A stretch of 64,000 nt of DNA from positions 731,001 through 795,000 of the forward strand of contig JACVVK020000018.1 of NCBI GenBank assembly GCA_018292915.2, written 5' to 3'. Shown one piece after another: positions 35,587 to 49,289 of this stretch (positions are counted from its first letter, which is position 1; every line of letters begins with the position of its first letter). The notes under the pieces are model-generated. The model did no database searches. It saw only the letters and a program-made list of their open reading frames with translations, and was not told the DNA's origin. The stretch is from Batillaria attramentaria. Its lineage: Eukaryota; Mollusca; Gastropoda; Batillariidae. The position numbers were made by a program, and so were the translations under genes.

Positions 35587-37115
35587 CTGATGATTCCTTC
35601 GCCTGATGTGACAATCTCATTACTGTGACATGCATATCAGGATCAGAGTTTTAACGGAAGTTCCGTTTCTGCTGGTGCAGGAGTGTAGTCACCAAATTAT
35701 CTCATCCATGTAATTGCATGTACTTTGCTAAACATGACCAGAAATACATTGGGGGGAAGTGTACATGTAATTATTATACAGGACATTGTGCACTTTATAA
35801 CCAGGTTGGGTTATTTTTGTTTGTTTGTTTGTTTTTTTTGCTGCCCCAACTCTTCGCCAGTTCCAGTGGTGTTCTTCCAAGGTAATGGGTGGAATCCACA
35901 GAGGGCTTGAAAGCTGGGGCAATTTTTATTATGCATGATGATGGAGATGAGGATGATGGTAAGATGATGATCCGTGTGGTTTGGGACTGTCGGATATGGC
36001 CGCATTCCACACTTCCTGTCATAACTATTCCGGCATTAACCAGGGCCGGGAACTACGGCACCTGCGGTGCTTGCCATGTAATATCATATGATGTGTCATA
36101 CGTGGGTGAATCTCGGCTGTGTGGCAACAGCCTCCCCAATGGGCCCATAGCACACTCACTCTGGGAAGGAACCGACCTATGTAGGAAAAATCCTGCTTGC
36201 CTCGGCTGGGACTCGAACCCGGGTCTCCCAGTCCATGGTCCGAAGTGCTAACCACTACACTACGGGGGCCAGTTATAACCGGGTTGTTTTGTGTAAAAGG
36301 ACAATCATTATGATGAATGTGTTGTACCACAACCATAGGCTGTGACAGTGCGCCACAAAAGTGGCATACGCTGGGGTATATTGACGTGTGTGGCACAGAC
36401 ATAAACATTCATATGCTGAATGAATGCCGCCTGGATAGACAGGATCTCATCTTCTGTGTAACAGATGAACTTTGGATTTCATTGTGCCTTGATGTATTTT
36501 CTTCATGCTTTTTTTAACCATGATACATCACTTGTCATACTGTTTTTGAAAAGACTTGGTAAGAAAGCCATGATAGTAGAGGATACCTCAAAAAGTGCAC
36601 AATGAAACTGAATTTATACATCCACTGACTTCTGATCTGGGTTTATACACTTATCTTTTTCTGCAGTTCTGTTACCGTTGTGCCTTAGTGGCTGCGTTAA
36701 AATGTGAATGTTCCATGCATTTTTGGGGTCTGTTTTTTTTTTTTTTTTTTTTTGCATAACACAGTCCAATGATAATTACAAACCACATGTGACATATGGC
36801 AAGCAGCGTTATGTTTTGCAGTCCTTGTTCATGGGTTTGGAGGTATGTGTGTAAATGTATGTGTTGTGACTTTGTTTATGTACAAAATCTGTTGTATACC
36901 AGCGTTGTTGTGGCTTAAGGCTGTCTGAATTGTTTTATTTCATGTGGGGTGGAATTGGCATAACCCAGGAATGTAATACATGTACTAACATTGTTGTAAA
37001 GTGGCAGCACAGGATTTAAAATGTTGTCATATACATGCTACGTAATATTCAGAAGAATTTACTCAAATTTTTGTATTTGAAACGCCTGTGAAAATAAAGG
37101 GAGAAAGTTTGGGAT
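35587..37115 (+). other. Presumed 3' UTR of ACSF2
   Basis: No coding exon follows the stop. AATAAA at about 37094 is the likely polyadenylation signal. The UTR contains a 464-bp SINE on the minus strand (35809-36272) and a poly-T run near 36731-36751. Confidence 0.55.
35809..36272 (-). mobile_element. tRNA-derived SINE, 464 bp, with (AAAC)n tail
   Basis: On the minus strand the element starts with a tRNA-like head (GTAGTGTAGTGGTTAGCAC for box A; GGGTTCGAGTCCC for box B), has a long unrelated body, and ends in (AAAC)n. A 14-bp target duplication with one mismatch flanks it: TTATAACCAGGTTG at 35795-35808 and TTATAACCGGGTTG at 36273-36286. It lies within the ACSF2 3' UTR and differs from the 171-bp SINE family. 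Confidence 0.8.
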
Positions 37116-37267
37116 TGCTGGTCTTTTGTTAGGTATTTTTTTTGGTTATAATTGCATGCAAGAGCATACACACATACTCATATATAGCCCTAAGATTTTT
37201 TTTTTTTTGCTCTTGTAGGCACAAGGAAGCAGTGGCGGTTGGTGTGTGAAAAGAATAAGGCTTGGAC

Positions 37268-37312
<45 letters not shown>

Positions 37313-37315
<3 letters not shown>

Positions 37316-37446
37316 GGGTGGGTGGAGGTGTTCGGGAGTTTAACGTCCTCTTCCACCACGTAAGGGTGATACCAAAGACGGGGCAACGAGAAGAAGGCCA
37401 GAACAAATATTTCGCCCCAGCTGGGATTCGAACTCAGTCACGAGAG
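37313..37446 (-). mobile_element. SINE copy (171-bp family), head degraded
   Basis: On the minus strand it holds the family body (CCCCGTCTTTGGTATCACCC, TTACGTGGTGG, GACGTTAAAC). Only the box B part of the head (GTGACTGAGTTCGAATCCC) remains. A (CA)n tract abuts its 3' end. Confidence 0.75.
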
Positions 37447-37780
37447 TACACACACACAGTCTCTTAAATTCGTTTATTGACAGTTTTACATGACGGTCCA
37501 GCCCTATATTGCCACTGTTCACAAATGTGCTCGCGTTTTACCGCAAAACAATGTTTACGTTCAATTGACAACCAAGTTTCTTTACAGTTTTCATAACCAT
37601 GCGAACAAGCAGAACTGGAGTATGTAACTGTTCGGATCCAACAGAACAACAAACTTTACCTTGTGTTGAAATCAGTATGCAGAATTAAGACGCTTTGGCT
37701 CAGGGGACAGCAGTTCAAATTGGACCTGCACACTCCAAAACCCTTTTCTAGAGCCGACAGTGTCCATCTGCAAGCGGTCT

Positions 37781-40700
37781 TCACTCATGGCTCCTCTGAG
37801 ACCTCGAGCTTCTTTGCCTTGTGTGTGCCTTGGCAAGCCCCAAAGCGTTGACCAGGTCAAAGCAAGCGATGATCAGCGCTACGCCCACTAGCACAGTCGC
37901 ACCAAGGCAGCCCAGCACAGCAGCTGACGTTCTGGTATCGGTGCTGCGTGTGAGACCCTGCTTTGACTTCCTGCGCGCTGGCGACAGGTTTTCGGGTGGT
38001 TGGACCTCTTTGGACCTGTTGAGAGACGCTGCTGGTTTGCATCTGCACGAACACATCTTTTTTGCTCTTGGTCCTTCTGTTGTTGTCCCTTTAGTAGTGA
38101 CTGTTATCCCTTCTGCAGTTGTTATTATACTTTCTGTAGCTGGCGATGTCTCTTCTGTGGCAGTCGTTATCCCTTCCGCAGCCGGTGTTGTCGCTTCCGT
38201 GGCCATTGTCCCTTCTGTAGCTGTTTTCCTTTTAGTGGGCGTCGTTGTCCCTTCTCTTTCCATTGTTGTCCCTTCGGAAGCGGTCGTTGACCCCTCTTTA
38301 GCCACTATCCCTTCTGTTGTCCCCGTTGTAGCCGTTTTTCCTTCTGTAGCCGTTGTTGTCCCTTCTGTTGTCCCTTCCATAGTCATTGTCCCTTCTGTAA
38401 TTGTTGTCCCTTCTGTAACCGCCGTTGTCCCTTCTGTGGCTGTTGGCGTTCCGCTTATTAGTGCCGTTATCCCTTCTGTGGCCGTAGTTGCCCCTTCTGT
38501 CACTACTGCTGTCGTGATTGCTGCACTAGTGGGCACCTCGGACATGGTAATTACCGAAGAATATGTTGTCTTCGAAACAGCCGATGCACTGTGTGTGTCT
38601 CCGTGTGCCGTGGTGACGGATGGTGCTGGAGAACTGACGCTTTCTGGAGCCATTGGTACAGTGGCGGAGATTTGCAGAAAGGCGTAATCCGATGACGTTT
38701 GCAAACCAGAAGATGCTTCGAGCATGAAGTCTCCTGAGGACTTATCTGTGGCAGAGGATGTTTCGACTTGGAGCGTTTCGGACAGCGTGGATACGGTAGA
38801 GGATGTTTGGAACTGGACATTTTCTGACAGCCTTGGTGCAGACACCTCGGTGGCTGTTTCAAACAGGACGTCTTCTGAGAGGGTAGATACGGCAGTGAGT
38901 GTTTGATACGGGACGTATTCTGACGGTGTAGACACGGCAGTGGGTGTTTCGAACGGGACGTTTACTGACGGCGTGGACACGGCAGTCGGTGTACCAAACC
39001 GGACGTTTTCTGACGTTGTAGACTGTACTGCAGTGGATGTTTCAAACGGTATGTTTCCTGACGGTGTAGACATGGCAGCGGGTGTTTCATACAGGACATA
39101 TTCTGACCGTGTAGACCTGGTTTCAAACTGGACGGTTTCTGAATGCATACGAGTAGTGGGCGTTTCAAACGCTGTGATTTCTGACACGCTATTTACGTCA
39201 GACACTGATGCCTCGAGCTGATTGTGGTCTGATACAGACTGGAAAGGGGAGCTTGTGAGCTGATCTGACATCATTTGATTAGCATCTGAGGTGAAATATC
39301 CTGCAGTGGAGGATGCAGAGATCAAAGAAGTATCAAAGGCCGTGTCTGATAGTGTGTATTCTGTCGCGGTGGTTGAGGGACTCGTGTCTACACACACAGA
39401 TGCTAAAATGTTTCCTGAAGTGGTACCTGAAGAGCCGCTGCTCGATGAAGAAAACTGAAAACAAAGAATCCAACAGATAAGCAAAATTTTGAAACGGCCC
39501 TGCACAGGAGGGACATGCAAACAGTATCTTAGTAAACCCTATCGTGCGTCTGGTCTACCTTCAACGGTCTGTTCAAATTTATCCTTGGAAATAGAAAGGT
39601 TGTACAAAGCACTCTTGGGGGTGATGAAAATTATGATAGATATTTCATTGTTACATTGTCAAACACACGAACACAAAACACTTTCTGACAACAAAGTCTG
39701 TGACGATAATTTGTTGTTGCTTTGTAATTTTTTAGGGACAGGGCTTAAAAAAAAAAAAAAAAAAAAAACTCAGAGCAAAAAAGTTTTTTGTCTTTTTTTT
39801 TTAAACAAAAATTCTGTATTCTAACTACTTTTTTCCCACTGTTCTATCGCAAAAGAATGCGCTGTACGGGAGTATTATTCACCTCACTTGGAGGCCCGAA
39901 GTAGGCCAGCGGGAGAGCCCAGCCTCCGTTGCCCACCATCGCCCCGCCCACGTAGCCCCAGAAGGGTTGGCAAGCGCTACTGGAAAAAGCGTTACAGGTC
40001 AGAGACAGGTGGCACTGCTCCTGGTCGATCGGCACGAAAATCACTGCCAGGTCAGGCATGTCCTGCACCAGCTCTATCGACGGTGAGGACATCCACGGCC
40101 CCAACCACTGGCCACCCAGAGAGAACCTGACTGCATACATGTCCGCGACGCCGACCACGATCATCAGAGAGTTGGTGCTGGTGGGGAACGGCTTGACGAC
40201 TTCGTACCCAGTGGAGGACCAATGGGAGGTCGGGACCAGGACTACCATTCTGACGTCACCCGGCGACGTGGCGTCCTCGATGATCAGGGCCACCAGGACG
40301 GGTTCGCTGGCTTCTAGAACCGTCGACTGACGGTCGGCTGGATAGTCCAGGGTCCAGGCGTCACTGTCCTCACCAGTTGTCAAGCACTCGCCGAACACGC
40401 TGATTCTGGTGCCTGGTTGAGTAGCTACGATCTTGACCGTGTAGGCGAAGTTAGTTGGGTTAGTTGCGATGATGTACTGTGTGCCCAGGGAGGATGTTGG
40501 GGGAATGAATTCGAGCGTAATGCCATGCGTAGTACTGGTGTCGCCCGCAGAGGTGACCTCGCCTCCAGATAACACCGCCACGGGCTGGGAACTCACGACA
40601 CGGGTACCCGACATGTCGCACGCGCTGCACAGCACTTGCACGGCCAGCGACTGATTCAGGACCTCCGTGATAACGTCACCGTCTTGGAAAACTACATCAT

Positions 40701-43700
40701 CGTAGAGAAGCGTCGGGCTGGATCCGTTGTTGGTGTCACTGTTCCTCAGCCTAAGGGTAATGCTCACGACGGTGTCATCGTAAGCAGGAACTATGGCTAG
40801 GAGGCAGTGCTCGTTCTGACAGTGCGTAGCGACCGTGTAGTCCGTCGATAACCAGGTCGTTGGGGGCACGCGGACGGCCGCGTTGGCTCTCATGTACGAG
40901 TTCTGTGCGCTGGGAAGCGTCTCCAAGGTCGCGTGGACGAGAATATCTGCCCAGCCTTTGCTTGAACACACCGTCACGTTTACCACCTTTCCTTGCTGCA
41001 GCCTGGACCCTCGGAGAGCCATGCTTCCGTTGTACACCACGTCCTGAGTGGACGTTTGTCCTGGCGAGAGAGTGACCGCAGCGGTTGAGCCAACAACCAC
41101 CTTCACGCCGTAATCGTTGCTAGGGGAGCTGGTGAGGGCCAGACGAAATCTGAGGTCGCCGTCAGACGCGCTTAGAGACGGGCATGGTGTAGGAAAGGCC
41201 ATGACGAACTTGGTGACGCTCGCGTTCAGAGGGCACACGGTGGCCGCGGCTGAAAAAGAGTATTCTTCTCAAGTACATGTTAACTTCTGAAAAGAATTGT
41301 TAACACGATATGAAAGTTGACAACGTTTGCTAAGAATTAAAAAAAAAAAAATCACTCACCGTGAATATCAGTTTTGACTTTCTGAAGATTCAGTTTGTGT
41401 GGAGCAGCTGTATAGTATGGCTTTTATTTACGCAAGACTTGAATGCATGCACCCAACAAAGGGCGATATAACTGATCGTCTTTACAGCTATACAGAATCC
41501 CGGCTGAGGTCAATATTTGTGCTGGCCTTTTTTTCGTTGACCCGTCTTTGGTATCACCCTTACGTGGTGGAAAAGGACGTTAAACCCCCAAACCCCCAAA
41601 CACCCTATACCGCTATTTCGATGACACAGTGACCAGTGATGCTGCGTCACATCATGACGGCGTTTAGGAACAGAGGTTCGGGCCAAACATATTACCGATA
41701 GCTGGCCCCCCGTAAATAGACAAATCTACTCACAGAAAGTGACAGCGTTGTGACTTTGAATGAACGAGCGTTCCTTTCGATGAAACACATCATGAGAGTC
41801 GTGCGTATCGCCTACAGTCGCCACAAACTCGGCCGGCCGGAAAAGGCCGTTGCTCAGTACAGAATTTGAAAATGACGGCACAAATCCAAGCTAAACTCCT
41901 CAGCTCACCAGCAGCGAACGTAAACTTCTGTTGCAGAAGCGAACCTGAGTCCGTTACCTACAGATGAAGCCGTGCTGGCATGCATGTGAAGGCTTGTGTT
42001 GTCTCTGACTTCATTTCTTTCCCTGCCCTTTCGGCCCTAGGGGGATGCTGATTGTTGGCAATGTTGGGTCGACAGTTAGAGAAGGGGGTTGGCGATTTTG
42101 CGAGCACAGAGCGTGGACTGAACGACCCACAAGTCCTTATTGAAGAAAGGCATTTTTACACATTAGTACACACGAAGTCCGTCTCCATGACCCCGAGAGC
42201 TATGCCGGCGGGAGGTTCGTCTCCTGGTAGGGCCACCCATGCTGGACAGGTCGAAGGGTAGAGGCCAGACGAAGCGCACTCACTGGTCCTCCAGGTTGGG
42301 GGTTTGAGTAGGGCTAACAACCCAACTCTTTAAAAAGAAAACCTGTTACAGAAACTACAACCACAGATCTACAACGCAACTTGGTCCAGGAAGAGTCCTC
42401 TCTAGTAGAGCCCATGACGCGAGCTGGTGAAAGCCCTCGGGAAGCCAGTGCGCCGACTACTCTTCTGACGGCCAAGACCAAAGCCAGGATAGGGACCTGG
42501 AACATCCGAACCCTATATGAAACAGGAAAGACAGCACAAGTGAGTCAAGAAATGCATAGATACAATCTGAAGCTGCTCGGCCTATGCGAGACAAGATGGA
42601 CAGGAACAGGACGCACACGACTCACCTCCGGAGACACCATCCTCTACTCCGGACACGAAGACGGCCAGCCACACATGCACGGAGTAGCGTTGCTGATGAC
42701 ACCTGAAGCAACACAAGCACTACTGTCCTGGGAACCAGTGTCACCAAGGATCCTGAGCGCCAGATTCAATTCTAAGGGCAGGAAAGTCACCATCCTCCAG
42801 TGCTACGCCCCCACCAACGTGGCGGACGAGGAAGAAAAGGAGAACTTCTACGAGCAGCTCCAAGCCGCCCTCGACAAAGCACCGAGAAGAGACCTGAAGA
42901 TCCTCATGGGAGACCTCAACGCCAAAGTGGGCACCGACAACACAGACAGAGAACTCATCATGGGCAAACACGGAACAGGGACACAGAACGAGAACGGAGA
43001 GCTCTTCACAGAATTCTGCACCACCAACGACCTGGTCATCGGAGGCACCATCTTCCCCCACAAGACCATCCACAAAACCACCTGGACATCACCGGACGGA
43101 AGAACTGTAAACCAGATCGACCACATCACCATCGGCAGGAAGTGGCGAAGAAGCTTGCTGGACGTCCGAGCAAAGCGGGGAGCTGATGCAGCCTCAGACC
43201 ATCACCTCGTCATTGCAGCGATCAAGATCAAGCTGAAGGCCTACAGAGACCAGGCAGACAGACCATCCCACAAGTACAACGTGCACAGTCTGAAGGAGAG
43301 CGTCAAGACCAACGCCTTCAGATGTGAACTGAGGAACAGATTCAGCGCTCTCGACACACTACCTGAAGAGACAATCGAGGAGCACTGGCATGACCTGCGA
43401 GAAACCTGGACAGCAACATGCAGGGAAGTGCTGGGAAAGAAGACAAGACAACACAAAGAGTGGCTTACATCTGACACCTGGGACCTCATCACAGAGAGGA
43501 AACGTCTGAAAGACCTGATCAACCACACTGACGACCAAGACCACAAGCGCGACCTGCAGGCTCAATACTGGGACGTCAACCGGCAGGTCAAGAGGAGCGC
43601 AAGGAACGACAAGAGGAACTTCATCAACGACCTCACAGAAGAAGCAGAAACAGCAGCAGGACAACGGAACATGAAACGGCTCTACGAAATAACAAGGACA

Positions 43701-45872
43701 CTCTCTGGGAAAAATAACAACCCCACCAGACCGGTCAAAGACAAGAACGGACAAATCATCACCAAAGAGGAAGACCAAAGGACAAGGTGGGCTGAACACT
43801 TTAAGGAAACGCTCAACAGGCCTCCACCACCAGTCCCACCAGACATACCACCGGCAGCCCAGCTACTCGACATCAGCACCAACCCCCCTACCAAGACAGA
43901 GATCATCAAAGCCATCAAGTCCCTCAAGTCTGGCAAAGCAGCAGGCCCCGACGGCATACCACCAGAAGCCCTCAAGGCCGACATCCAGACCTCCACCGAC
44001 ATGCTGCACCCGCTCCTGAGGAAGATCTGGGAGAGCGAGAGCGTGCCACAAGACTGGAAGAAGGGACACCTTGTAAAGCTGCCAAAGAAAGGGGACCTCT
44101 CATCCTGTAGCAACTGGCGAGGCATCATGCTCCTGTCCATACCAGGGAAGGTTCTCACCAGGATCATCCTGGAGAGGCTGAAGACCGCGCTGGACAAGAC
44201 ACTCCGGGAGGAACAGGCAGGATTCCGCAACGACCGATCCTGCACTGATCACATAGCCACGATGAGGATCATCATCGAGCAGTCCCTGGAGTGGCAGACC
44301 CCCCTGTACAGCACCTTCGTTGACTTCCAGAAGGCGTTCGACAGTGTTGACAGGGAGGTCATCTGGAAGCTGATGTCTCACTATGGTTTTCCACCAAAGT
44401 TTGTCAACATCATCCGACAGCTGTACGAAGATGCCACCTGCCAGGTAATCCACGACGGGAAACTGACAGGACCATTCACAGTACGGACCGGCGTTCGTCA
44501 AGGCTGCATCCTCTCACCCACAATCTTCCTGATGGTGGTCGACTGGGTCATGAGGCAAGCCACCGACGGCAAGCGGACAGGGATCCAGTGGACCTTCAGC
44601 AAGCAGCTTGAGGACCTGGATTTCGCGGACGATATCGCCCTCCTCTCCCACAAACAACAAGATGCGCAGGAGAAGCTGAACAGAGTTGCCGAAGAAGCTG
44701 AGAAGACCGGCCTCAAGATCAACATCAGCAAGACCGAAGTCATGAGAGTCAACCACAAACAGCACGACCCCATCCAGCTGCACCAGGAAGACATCAAAGA
44801 GGTGGACAAGTTTATCTACCTCGGCAGCGTTGTCAGCAAGGATGGAGGAACGGACGAAGACATCAAGAGCCGCACCAACAAAGCCAGACATGCCTTTCGC
44901 ACTCTGCGCCCCATCTGGAGATCCACAGCCCTATCCCTGCGAAACAAGATCCGGATCTTCAACTCAAATGTGAAGTCGGTCCTACTCTATGGCTCGGAGA
45001 CATGGCGCACCACCAAGACAGGCTCCCACAGGCTGCAAACCTTCATCAACAGATGCCTCCGCAACATTCTCAACATCAGATACCCACTGGTGATCACCAA
45101 CCAAGACCTCTGGGAGCGAACAAGACAGGTCCCCATCGAGCAGGAGATCAAGAAAAGGAAATGGGGATGGATCGGACACACTTTGCGAAAGCCAACATCA
45201 AATGTCACCAGGCAGTCCCTTGATTGGAACCCCCAGGGAAAGCGCAAAGTGGGCCGACCGAAGCAGACCTGGCGGAGGAGTACGGACACTGAAGCCAAGG
45301 CCACCGGAACGACGTGGGCCGAACTAAAGAGGGCGTCCCAGAACCGAGTGCGCTGGCGGAGTGTGGTTGCAGCCCTATGTTCCCCAGGGAATAAAGAGGA
45401 CTAAACTAACACACGAAGTCCAAATTGTGTATTAAAGTTTTGAATTGTTCTCATAGTCGCTGTCTATTATCAACGAAGTTTCGTTTAGAACCTCTGGTTA
45501 CTGTAATTTCTGAGAAAATACCAGCGGTACAGTTTTGTTGTTATGTATGTCTCTCAGTGCCGGTCTACAAATAGCTTGTATGGCGGCCTTGACCCGGCCT
45601 CGAGCCAAGGTCATTCAAAAGAGGCTTGACAGTAAAGTCTTATCAATGTCTGTTATATCGTGCACAGCTTGATGCCTCTGGTGTTTGTAGATTTTGAACG
45701 AATCTCGTATCATCAAGCCAAGTTTGGCGCGCGGCTTCTGATTTATGCAAGCTTCCGAGAGTATGACAACTGATGTCAATTTTGTGGACGCGCGCGTGGG
45801 AGCAGTTTATCGTACATCTTAGAAATTCACATGAACAACAACAAATTAAGTACTCCGTGTTTTGGCCGCGGC

Positions 45873-45940
<68 letters not shown>

Positions 45941-45993
45941 TGACGGAGGATTGTTACATTACTCATTCTGTTACACAAATGAACAAAAACTGA

Positions 45994-46042
<49 letters not shown>

Positions 46043-46514
46043 GTGGCACACACACACACACACACACACACACGCAAATACAAATATAGAGGTGTTTGTA
46101 TCGCATCTGCCACAAGTTTACATACATATTGATAATAATTATCTGTTCTGCATCTACATTATGTGTCACGCACAAAAACACAAATGGTATAATTATGGTG
46201 GTGTATGTCAGCGTGACTTTGGCTGTCTTTTCTTTGGTCTGCCTCATTTGTCCAGTTGAACAGAGCACTGCAATCATGCAACTTACAAGCTCCCTGATCT
46301 CTCCATATTTACAAGCTCCCTTCTCTCTCCATATTAGCTTAACTCCCTCTGTTACAATGACTATAGCCGTAGTTAGGTGTCGGTGGTTAGGTGATCAATT
46401 TGGTACAATCTGAAAACTTTTTCGCTGGTTTATTCTCGTAAGAAGTACAGGAGTAATTCTATCATCAAATCAAGTTTGGCTCCTCTGTTTTTTGTCATTT
46501 CCAAGAAAATGGCA

Positions 46515-46587
<73 letters not shown>

Positions 46588-49225
46588 TATGGAGGTGTTT
46601 GTCTGTATCGCATCTCAGTGCCACATCTGCACATTTGCCGAACTACTGAATGCAACAAAATACAGCGAGCTTACATGTATATTGGTAATATTTGTTCTGC
46701 GTCTGCATTTTGTCACGCACAAAAACACAAATGGTATAATTATAGTGGTGTATGTCTGCATGATTGTGGCTGTCGTTTCTTTGGTCTGCCTCCGTCATTT
46801 GCCCAGTTGAACATAGCACTGCAATCATGCAGCTTGCAAGCATCCCTTATCTCTCCATACTAGCTTAACTCCCTCTGTTACAACGACTACAGCCGTAGTT
46901 AGGTGTTGGTTAGAGATCAATTTGAAAACTGTTTCGCTTCTTCAGCACAGGAGCATACTACACGCAGTGTACATTATTCAGGGGTATGTGTAGAAACAAC
47001 GCTTATCTTTGCAGCATGTCTCAGTCCCAGTTCAACAACCATCAGTGAATGATTTCTATTAGAGCCTTCGGCGAGGTAGCTACGCAAACAATCGAACCGT
47101 CGAGGGGTTAGTCTTTCGCCGTAAACCACTCCAACTTATCATGTAATCTGTTTATACCACCAGCATTCAGACTCCTTCCTCTACCGCTCTAGTCACATAC
47201 ATTTTCTGCGACATTTCATTTTTCCGCCGGGTAGGGTGACCAGTTACTTTTATACCCCCCCCCCCTCAAATTTCTGCACACTGACTTGAGAGGAAATGAT
47301 GCGTAGGGCAGTTGAAATTGCTTGAAGTTAAGAAAAATATCATCCAAAGCATGTACTCATTTACTGACATTCAAAAGTGCACCCGCAAATGCATCGCAGA
47401 GAATTTTCTGTGCGATCATTTTTTACGTGATCCAAGCAAAATAAAATTTCGCCCCCAAAAGTGAGCAAAATAACTGTGCACCGGCCGTGACGTATGAGTT
47501 TCAAATGTTTGAAATGACGCACTTTCTGATTGATGACGTAACTGGAGTGTGTTTTGTGAACTCGTAAACCACTGATAATTATGAGTGGGTTATGGAAAGT
47601 CATAACTCACATTTTCACTGTTTCATTACTATTTGGACGTAAAGCACTTATAGTTAACTCACTGAAAGTTTGCACTGGCGAGTGGTGTAAACTGTGCATG
47701 TGTTACCACAAGGTCACAGTTTAGTCAAGTCAAGTTGGTTTATTCCTGACCCCGATAGGGGTACATAATCAATTGAATTACATACATAACATCAACTCAC
47801 TTGACACACACACGAACTACATATCACACGAACACAGAACTGAAAGGTAACAAACTACATGCAACATATAAAAAACTAGAGAGGCAAAAGCCTCCATGGC
47901 TCCCTTGTGACATGGGTCAAGGTCATTCAAAAGAGTACGTTCGTAAAAATCTTATCACTATCTATCATCAAGCCAAGAACGGTGTCTCTGGTGTTCTTAG
48001 TTCCTGGCAATATTACACTTTCCCCCAGAACTGACTGTATGGCCTTGACCTTGGGTCAAGGTCATTCAAATAAGATATCAATGTCTATCATTACGCCAAG
48101 CTGGATGCCTCTAGTATTTGTAGTTTCTCCAAAAACAGTAATATTGAAATTCACAACAGACAGCTTTATGACCTTGACCTTGAGTCAAGGTCATTTAAAG
48201 TGGTACGGGTATACTGTATATAGGTCTTATCAATGTCTATTAGCATGCCAGGTTTGGCACCTCTGCTGTTTGTTGTTTCTGAGAAAATGCCAATATTACG
48301 GTTTAACAAAAATAGCTTGTACGGCCTTGACCTTGACACAAGGCTATTGAATAGATGTATATCTGTAAAGTTCTTATCAATGTCTATCATTATATAAAGT
48401 TTAAAGCCTCTGGTTTTTGTAGATTCCAAGAAAATGCCAATGCAAAATTTAAAAACAGACAGCTTTAGTGACCTTGACCTTGAGTCAAGGTCATTCAACA
48501 ATATACAGTTTGAATGTTCTTACGGCTGTCTGTAGGTTTGCCAAGTTTAGTGCCTCTGCTGTTAGTAGATTCTGAGAAAATGCCCATGTTAAGGTTTACT
48601 GCGGAAATGCGGAAAATAGCTTGTACAGCCTTGACCTTGACTCAAGGCCATTGAATACATGTACATATGTAAAGTTCTTATCAATGTCTGTCATCACGCA
48701 AATTTTAAAAGCTCCGGGTTTTGTAGATTCTAAGAAAATGCCAGTGTAAAATTTCCAAACAAACAGCTTTAGTGACCTTGACCTTGGGTCAAGGTCATTC
48801 AGAATGATATATTTTGAAAGGTCTTATGGCTGTCTATCAGCATGCCAAGTTTGGTGCCTGTGCATTTTGCAGATTCTGAGAAAATGCCAAAGTTAAGGTT
48901 TTTCACGGAAATTCGTAAAATAGCTTGTCTGACCTTGACCTTCACACAAGGCCATTAAATACATGTATATCTGTAAAGTTCTTATCAATGTCTATCATCA
49001 TGCAAAGTTGAAAATCTCTGGTATTTGTAGACTCCAAGAAAATGCCCATGTAAAATTTTCAAACAGACAGCTTTAGTGACCTTGAGTCAAGGTCATTGAA
49101 AATGATATATTTTGAAAGGTCATCTGGCTGTCTATCGGCATGCAAAGTTTGGTGCCTCTGCTATTTGTAGATTCTGAGAAAATGCCAATGTTAAGGTTTA
49201 CTGCGGACACACACACACACAGACA

Positions 49226-49289
<64 letters not shown>

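Larger units (their letters stand above)
41630..45452. repeat. Left arm of a large inverted repeat (interrupted by LINE copy C)
   Basis: Bases 41630-42180, then 45422-45452, match the reverse complement of 49935-50868. Shared blocks include GCGTCACA, AACAGAGGTTC, CGAAAGGAACG, TTCTGTACTGAGCAACGG, CATGCATG, CCCTTTCGGCCCTAGGGGG and TTTTGAATTGTT. LINE copy C and its 13-bp duplication sit inside this arm and are absent from the other arm. Confidence 0.85.

Noticed and set aside
37821..38687. 288-codon open frame on the plus strand
   Set aside because: It is the antisense shadow of the Thr/Ser-rich mucin stalk on the minus strand; the repeat composition keeps the other strand open.
41336..41377. 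Possible small exon with donor GTGAGT upstream of the IgGFc-domain exon (minus strand)
   Set aside because: With the nearest acceptor it would be 22 bp and bring a stop codon in the frame set by the signal-peptide exon; the signal exon joins directly to 41249 in phase.
45643..46277. Open frames encoding CVCVCV or HTHTHT runs
   Set aside because: They are translations of (CA)n/(GT)n microsatellites.
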